This document shows positions 6,001 to 7,873 of a DNA stretch of 7,873 bases, piece by piece. Each line of letters opens with the position of its first letter. Position 1 is the first letter of the stretch. A program made the translations under genes and the position numbers. Source of the stretch: Methanobacteriota archaeon (GTDB lineage Archaea; Thermoplasmatota; DTKX01; GCA-020343715); NCBI GenBank assembly GCA_030597775.1, contig JAUVRF010000071.1, positions 1 to 7,873 on the forward strand, given 5' to 3'. Under the pieces are notes generated by a model that saw only the letters and a list, made by a program, of their open reading frames with translations, did no database searches and was not told where the DNA came from.

Positions 6001-7873
6001 GCCCAGCCCAGAGGTGAGGCCGACCGGAATTCCACGATGGCCGTCTCATTCCCGCTGTTGGTCACGTTGACGTCGTACGTGGCAACGGACCCTCCGGACG
6101 AGTAGATGGGTCCGGTGATGACCATGGTCGAGATGACGGGGTCAGGGAAGGTGAAGGTGACCTGTAGCGTCTTCACCAAGACACTGGTATCCTTGTCGGT
6201 TATGTTGACCCAGATGGTCTGGAGGCCGTCGGGCCATGGGCTGGCGATGGGCGCCAACACATAGAGTCCCGTCTCGTAGGTCCTGCCTGGCAGGGCCGTG
6301 ATGTTCTCGCGGTTGATGGATACCCACGAGGGCTCCGGGTAGTCGTACTCGATCATCAGGTTACGTTCGACGTTCCCCTCGTTCTGGATGATCAGGGTGT
6401 GGTCATCGTAGTCATTGGACCTGACCCTGCACCCCACCGAATCGTATTGTGGAATGACAACCTCCACAACGACCTCGTCCTTGAGACGGGTCGACGTCCG
6501 CGACCACGCGCTAACGGTGACGTAGTAGGTGCCGGGGGCGGTGCCGGGCATGGGGATGACCTCGATGGTACCGTCGGTGCCGACCTCTATGCCCCAACTC
6601 TCGTTCGCGATGATATCGGCCAAGCTCACGGTTCCCAGCAGGTGTGGAGGTATCACGGGGTCGGCCAGCGTGCCCCATGGGACCTTCACCTTGAGCACGT
6701 AGCTGTCGTTGGAGTTGCTGTGGATGGCGGCCTTCACCTTGAAGCTCTCGTGGGGTCCGGCCAGGGTGACCGACGTCCTGTTGACCGTCAGGTACATCAA
6801 TCTGTTGCATCGACCGGATATGACCATCTTGTCGGCCGTGGAGTTATGAGAGGAGACGGTCACCTTACCCTTGAAATTGGTGAAGGACAGGGACCCTCCA
6901 TTACCGATGTTCGTGCCGCCCAGCTTCAGGTTACCGGTGTAGTCGCCGATGGTCAGGTCGGAGCCCGTGGACGGGATCTCCACCGATGTCACATGATGAC
7001 CGAAACCGGACGCGCCCTCGCCACGGAGGGTGGCGGCGTTACAGACTATCGTGCAAGCTCCCGCGTAGGTCGAAGAACCTATGGAGACGTTCGCGTTCTC
7101 CAGCACTATGGTCAAAGAGCCTGTCGTCCGTGTGGCCGCTCCGCTGTACGAGGACAGGTCCGAAGTGGCCGCGACACCCGGCGCGCCTGTCGCGTGGACG
7201 CTAACGAGACCCGTGCCTGTGAAGTTGAATGCAGCGTGCCCCTCAACGGTCCCGAAGGATGATATGGCGTTGGCCGTCACAGCACCGGTCCCGACCAGGG
7301 AACCCGTGTCGTCGTAGACCGAGGCCGAGGTGCTGACCACGCTGTCGAAGTTGAAGGTATGATTGATGCTCGAAGCCCAACCACCGGCCACGCCAGTGCT
7401 CCCGTCCATGATCAGGTGGCTGCTGTAGACGGTGCCGCTCAGGGTGGTTCCGGTCAGATCGGCCGTGGCCGTCACGTTCGCGGTGTCGTTGTGGGGGAGG
7501 TCGTCCTGCCCGGCCGGAGGGTCGATGGGCGTGCCGCTCCAACCGATGGCCCCCAGCAGATTGGAGAACTGGTTCAGGTAGGCCTTCATGAAGGCCGCGA
7601 TGACCATGCCGACACCTGCCTTGAAGACCCCCAGCGCGAACGTCAACCCCCTACCGATGGCGCCAAGGCCGGAGCTGATGGTACCCGGGACGTAACCCAG
7701 GACCTTCTCGGCGAAGGTAGCGAACAGACTGGCCCACGAAAGGACAATACCGGCTATGTCCGTGATGTCCTTGATCGGTGAGCTGGTCGACACGGAGGCC
7801 TGGCCCTCGATGGTGCCGAACCTGTCCTCGAACTGGACCTTGAACTTCTGGCCAAAGACCTCCATGATGCCCC
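1..7873 (-). CDS. Giant modular secreted/surface protein, partial at both ends (Ig-like arrays, toroid, ConA-like, CUB-like)
   Basis: One minus-strand frame (codons whose lowest coordinate is a multiple of 3) is open from 7871 to 3, giving 2,623 complete codons with no stop. Neither terminus is in the window. A Met codon lies at 7865-7863, but what follows (MEVFGQKFKVQFEDRFG) is no signal peptide and no ribosome site is visible in the 8 bases before it, so the true start is probably upstream. The translation shows recognisable domains throughout, about 52 N-X-S/T sequons and only 8 cysteines, as expected for an extracellular archaeal glycoprotein. Codons strongly favour G or C in the third position. 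The domains are listed as separate entries. The likely role is a cell-surface scaffold or adhesin with ligand-binding modules; an enzymatic role is not supported by visible catalytic motifs. Gene extent and coding strand are near certain; the surface role is an inference from composition and domain types. No gene symbol is recognised. Confidence 0.95.
60..320 (-). other. CUB-like beta-sandwich domain
   Basis: Residues 2518-2604. The signature runs from DNIFTYRYPGATALSVHLSS, through MDMEDGYDFIQVLDAKGRL (the acidic 'E-D-G-Y-D-F-I-x-V-x-D' core shared by CUB domains, where the acidic residues bind Ca2+), to VVPGDTSHLRVSTDGSIRSW and GFETD (the 'G-D-x-x-x-L-R-x-x-T-D-G-S...G-F' ending). It has no cysteines, so it lacks the disulfides of animal CUB domains, as is usual for prokaryotic CUB-like modules. 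The remaining 19 residues to the window edge (AWVAEIPAMHITGT at the end) belong to whatever follows. CUB domains mediate protein or glycan contacts. Confidence 0.75.
369..983 (-). other. Degenerate class I glutamine-amidotransferase-like (GATase1-like) domain
   Basis: Residues 2297-2501, about 205 residues, the normal size. The order is that of a flavodoxin-like GATase1 fold (DUF4350/ThuA/GIFT-type): an N-terminal helix (EIEKTLLWLKGGG), the strand pair DLDGYGVVMMSEVYPN, the helix-strand TRQALLDWVADGGSLYVIYP, the 'E-P-E-H-P-I-A' loop, the late strand MVKHHGKGIIVLDSTAAS, and a closing helix. The position where active amidotransferases carry the nucleophilic Cys, after the G-G-S-L-Y-V-I-Y strand, is Pro/Asn-rich and has no Cys. 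The only Cys in the domain is in YECRGYW, elsewhere. It is therefore probably non-enzymatic and perhaps a binding module. No sequons are present. Confidence 0.65.
984..1259 (-). other. Beta linker, partial Ig-like character
   Basis: Residues 2205-2296. It contains strands such as TSIETDLKVQISYGDRGG and a Pro-rich hinge (APVTTVPAPPAMGYPGKTTA), then SLAGGSLHYTAPDGSTGTLP. The pieces look like part of an Ig-like module with a 'Y-T-A-P-D-G' turn. No family can be named. It joins the ConA-like domain to the amidotransferase-like domain. Confidence 0.35.
1260..1832 (-). other. Concanavalin A / LamG-like jelly-roll domain
   Basis: Residues 2014-2204, about 190 residues, the usual size. It starts with the classic EDDFEGTGPIFGDSWEKYDT opening. 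It continues with an aromatic beta core (SFEVSADIMFEKGLYRTNYA; FYMRLEDEDGNIVDLYTYG) and the diagnostic RYHTWSMRYDAPSRVLEGYI strand, in which Y/H-x-W is followed by 'G-Y-I-D-G-Q-L-V' as in LamG/3-keto-disaccharide-hydrolase-like folds. It ends with the VRILIDNFHTT strand. Domains of this kind usually bind or hydrolyse glycans. The first part holds the last two sequons of the protein fragment. The fold call is fair; a carbohydrate ligand is only an inference. Confidence 0.65.
1833..1973 (-). other. Short FN3-like segment
   Basis: Residues 1967-2013. SPTDDITVSWVPMDAGLAAD followed by AHYSMDGAIWQSVDM matches the first strands of the FN3-like or Ig-like units that describe a 'Y-S-x-D-G-x-W' strand in secreted archaeal proteins. 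At 47 residues it is about half a normal domain. The rest is either lost or displaced by the ConA-like domain that begins immediately after. Confidence 0.45.
1974..2537 (-). other. Beta-rich region, probably one or two divergent Ig-like modules
   Basis: Residues 1779-1966. The first part (SLEVDPTRAQGGQGVPTQYL, then ATVVNTGILTDRYVLEVEAW) still shows the 'V-V-N-T-G' turn of Ig-like modules, but the second half is replaced by a charged, Trp/Pro-rich stretch. The second part carries long strands (DELVELELNLTQRLIDGAAE; FAPRTAAVVAINFTITGEFL) and could be a second divergent sandwich. Five sequons are present. Boundaries and family are uncertain. Confidence 0.45.
2538..2849 (-). other. Ig-like beta-sandwich module 7 (NEW3-like)
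   Basis: Residues 1675-1778. It has all the family signatures: IPRGTEGSFNVILDNKGGRD (the G turn and N-K-G-G turn), GIPDSWVDFDQTAIYVPSHT ('lP-x-x-W' and the turn before the next strand), and GNYTVTVIAQS as the penultimate strand. Three sequons are present. It follows the toroid without a linker and mirrors module 6 on the other side. Confidence 0.8.
2949..2987 (-). repeat. QW-like motif 4 of the toroid
   Basis: The translation NYLLSVQRADGAW is an almost perfect 'L-x-x-Q-x-x-D-G-x-W' motif. It is followed by STAEALLCLEY, the last helix of the toroid before the chain returns to beta structure. Confidence 0.8.
3207..3245 (-). repeat. QW-like motif 3 of the toroid
   Basis: The translation MNISQRVDGGFGY is the 'Q-x-x-D-G-G-F' form seen in prenyltransferase beta subunits and squalene-cyclase-like proteins. 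It is followed by a Thr/Ser-rich loop and the helix MTGSGVLALLLAD. Confidence 0.8.
3357..3413 (-). repeat. QW-like motif 2 of the toroid, degenerate
   Basis: The translation LLKAQKLYNDHNMWRYG has Q and W in QW-like spacing, but Asn/His replace the D-G pair and a three-residue insertion lengthens the loop. It is followed by DLSVAGWVMMALG, the expected next helix, so its place in the toroid is clear although the motif is weak. Confidence 0.6.
3663..3704 (-). repeat. QW-like motif 1 of the toroid
   Basis: The translation IDWLRLSQNWDGSW fits the QW consensus: an aromatic/aliphatic helix start, Q, then x-x-x-G-x-W, followed by SYG. It starts the first helical hairpin of the toroid and is the best match of the four motifs in this domain. 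Confidence 0.8.
3750..4067 (-). other. Ig-like beta-sandwich module 6
   Basis: Residues 1269-1374. Typical features are ISMTLFPPANIVVAGNRTIY (the first strand and the 'v-x-G' turn), YKVTMENLAEGTNNVSLSF (the strand-turn-strand), and the EYSWIDRT Trp strand. A GGEVRAIWFNATAP strand follows. It ends in a run of Val before the toroid. Four sequons are present. It sits as the docking module immediately ahead of the toroid; module 7 follows the toroid in the same way, so the toroid is sandwiched between two Ig-like units. Confidence 0.7.
4068..4703 (-). other. Helical segment B, unknown domain
   Basis: Residues 1057-1268. It begins with a Pro/His loop (NPHHPDANG) and mixed alpha/beta sequence containing several Trp (GSWVEASGVSIRSDYADWPV). 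It continues as mostly helical sequence with Leu/Ala-rich stretches (SLAALASAIPADRGYALEAD, then FALAENLSLLSGIYEIIAGS). Aromatic and His residues cluster around IYDDTYQISRHLDFLRDGWS. Four sequons are present. The segment matches no domain I know, and no catalytic motif can be assigned. It may form one globular helical domain together with segment A. Confidence 0.45.
4704..5183 (-). other. Alpha-helical segment A, coiled-coil-like
   Basis: Residues 897-1056. Composition switches abruptly from beta to helix: Ala, Leu, Glu, Asp and Val dominate, with heptad-like spacing of Leu/Val/Ala (for example KDMVLADLANVVAETDAIDE). Only two prolines occur in roughly the first 120 residues. Asp/Glu far outnumber Lys/Arg in the first two thirds, and Arg appears toward the end (WIPTLRQRLLVLAEEANATA). 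Five sequons indicate it is still exposed outside the cell. I recognise no family. It may be a helical bundle or rigid spacer lifting the following domains. Confidence 0.55.
5184..5507 (-). other. Ig-like beta-sandwich module 5 (NEW3-like)
   Basis: Residues 789-896. It follows the array pattern: YLPPSGNTTFRLLVESLANV, then GPTGWTVDYTTPWS (the 'GW' strand of NEW3), then DTYWVNLTLTSTGDANRTRT and a Val-rich last strand ending in RVLVIS. The 'tltSTGDAnrtrt' strand is a very common signature of this family in secreted archaeal and bacterial proteins. Five sequons are present. It is the last unit of the five-module array before the helical insert. Confidence 0.8.
5508..5810 (-). other. Ig-like beta-sandwich module 4 (NEW3-like)
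   Basis: Residues 688-788. This is one of the clearest NEW3-like units: PDYPGSMFNVSIQNGGILSD gives the P-G turn and the N-x-G turn, GLPSSWFIFTPGSSTL gives the 'lP-x-x-W' strand and the next turn, and a LYIRSENDPGAVYQVTINF closing strand follows. Six sequons make it the most sequon-dense module of the array, about one per 17 residues. One cysteine is present, inside an N-C-T sequon. Confidence 0.8.
5811..6146 (-). other. Ig-like beta-sandwich module 3
   Basis: Residues 576-687. The domain has the strand-turn-strand YDVNVTNSGNETAIVEFRSA with the N-S-G-N-E turn typical of CARDB/NEW3 domains. The strand LGWASWSSS follows, then a 'GDSGNSTLTV' strand, and the module ends with NTFVVSASPV. Four N-X-S/T sequons lie on strands or turns. 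It directly continues the array with no linker. Family assignment at the level of an archaeal COG1361-like surface module is good; the exact profile is uncertain. Confidence 0.75.
6147..6452 (-). other. Ig-like beta-sandwich module 2
   Basis: Residues 474-575. The domain shows HTLIIQNEGNVERNLMIEYD, the characteristic 'N-x-G' turn between two strands. This is followed by PEPSWVSINRENITALPGRT, the Trp strand and the Pro-Gly turn before the next strand. It ends with LQTIWVNITDKD and a Val/Thr-rich last strand. These are the hallmarks of NEW3-like (NPCBM-associated) and CARDB-like modules. Two sequons and one cysteine (GCRVR) are present. It is inferred to be a stalk or spacer unit. Confidence 0.7.
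6453..6752 (-). other. Ig-like beta-sandwich module 1
   Basis: Residues 374-473. It opens with ESFKVKAAIHSNSNDSYVLK, the 'extended strand, asparagine turn, extended strand' pattern of archaeal surface Ig-like modules. It closes with a GTYYVTVSAWS-type strand, where G-x-Y-x-V-x-V is the usual penultimate strand of NEW3/COG1361-type domains. Two sequons are present. It is the least typical member of the array because the middle carries a Pro-rich loop and no clear W/P 'lP-x-W' strand. Its likely role is as a structural stalk unit. Confidence 0.5.
6753..7490 (-). other. Ser/Thr/Gly-rich beta region, possible beta-helix or adhesin-like fold
   Basis: Residues 128-373. The sequence is dominated by Thr, Ser, Gly, Ala and Val in short alternating strands separated by Gly/Asn turns (for example LTIGDYTGNLKLGGTNIGNG). 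There are few charges and seven N-X-S/T sequons. The strand-turn rhythm is like that of secreted beta-solenoid or polymer-forming adhesin segments, but I cannot identify a precise repeat unit. It carries three of the protein's eight cysteines: a CxxxC pair (7041-7055) and a third in GRCNRL (about 6810). The family is not recognised, and the beta-helix reading is an inference from composition. Confidence 0.4.
7491..7871 (-). other. Gly-rich hydrophobic helical segment, possible membrane-interacting hairpin
   Basis: Residues 1-127 of the translated fragment. After about 38 polar, beta-prone residues come two hydrophobic stretches: IVLSWASLFATFAEKVLGYV (about 7695-7754) and a longer Gly/Ala-rich one that includes GLTFALGVFKAGVGMVIAAF (about 7592-7651). 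A turn rich in Gly, Ser and Pro separates them. Charged residues (Lys, Arg, Glu) sit within both stretches, so they look amphipathic rather than like clean transmembrane helices. The segment contains no N-glycosylation sequon, unlike the region right after it. It ends in a Pro/Asp-rich hinge (TPIDPPAGQDD). I do not recognise the family. It could be a membrane-associated hairpin, a helical oligomerisation element or a buried core of a larger domain whose start is outside the window. Confidence 0.5.

Noticed and set aside
6399..7262. Plus-strand open frame of 287 codons
   Set aside because: It is antisense to the real gene, with the same Val/Gly/Arg/Asp composition artefact and no domain.
7863..7865. 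ATG near the right edge as the true start codon
   Set aside because: No ribosome-binding site can be judged from the few bases before it, and the following residues are charged and not a signal peptide, which a secreted protein of this type would need. The start is probably upstream, but this is not certain.
1..7873. Promoters, terminators, RNA genes, CRISPR arrays, insertion sequences or tandem DNA repeats
   Set aside because: Every base is accounted for by the continuous coding frame, and I saw no clear inverted repeat, spacer array or tandem DNA repeat. The Ig-like modules are related only at the protein-pattern level.

Overview
The whole window lies inside one protein-coding gene on the minus strand. 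Read from position 7871 down to 3, a single frame stays open for 2,623 consecutive codons. It has no stop, no frame change and no intergenic gap, and both the start and the end of the gene fall outside the window. I translated it by hand. Residue numbers below count from the first complete codon at the right edge (7871-7869 = residue 1). No other gene, RNA gene, mobile element, CRISPR array, promoter or terminator can be supported.

The product looks like a giant modular extracellular or cell-surface protein. In N- to C-terminal order (high to low coordinates) it contains: a glycine-rich hydrophobic helical stretch (7491-7871); a Ser/Thr/Gly-rich beta region (6753-7490); five tandem Ig-like beta-sandwich modules of the NEW3/COG1361 kind (5184-6752); a long alpha-helical insert of unknown family (4068-5183); a sixth Ig-like module (3750-4067); an alpha/alpha-toroid of the squalene cyclase/prenyltransferase/thioester-domain type with four QW-like motifs (2850-3749); a seventh Ig-like module (2538-2849); further beta-rich sequence (1974-2537); a short FN3-like piece (1833-1973); a concanavalin A/LamG-like domain (1260-1832); a beta linker (984-1259); a degenerate class I glutamine-amidotransferase-like domain (369-983); and a CUB-like domain (60-320).

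The organism is most likely an archaeon, and Thermoplasmatota or a related euryarchaeal lineage is my best guess. The reasons are the very long S-layer-like Ig arrays, about 52 N-X-S/T sequons, few cysteines (8 in 2,623 residues), G/C-rich third positions and frequent AGG arginine and ATA isoleucine codons. This is an inference from style, not from a marker gene.

The domains suggest a glycosylated surface scaffold. The Ig-like arrays would act as a stalk, and the ConA-like, CUB-like and toroid domains would be displayed for binding. No catalytic motif of the toroid or amidotransferase families is visible, so binding or structure is more likely than enzymatic activity. The most unusual points are the domain combination, the absence of sequons from the last 553 codons, and the two long segments (hydrophobic N-proximal and helical) that match no family I know.
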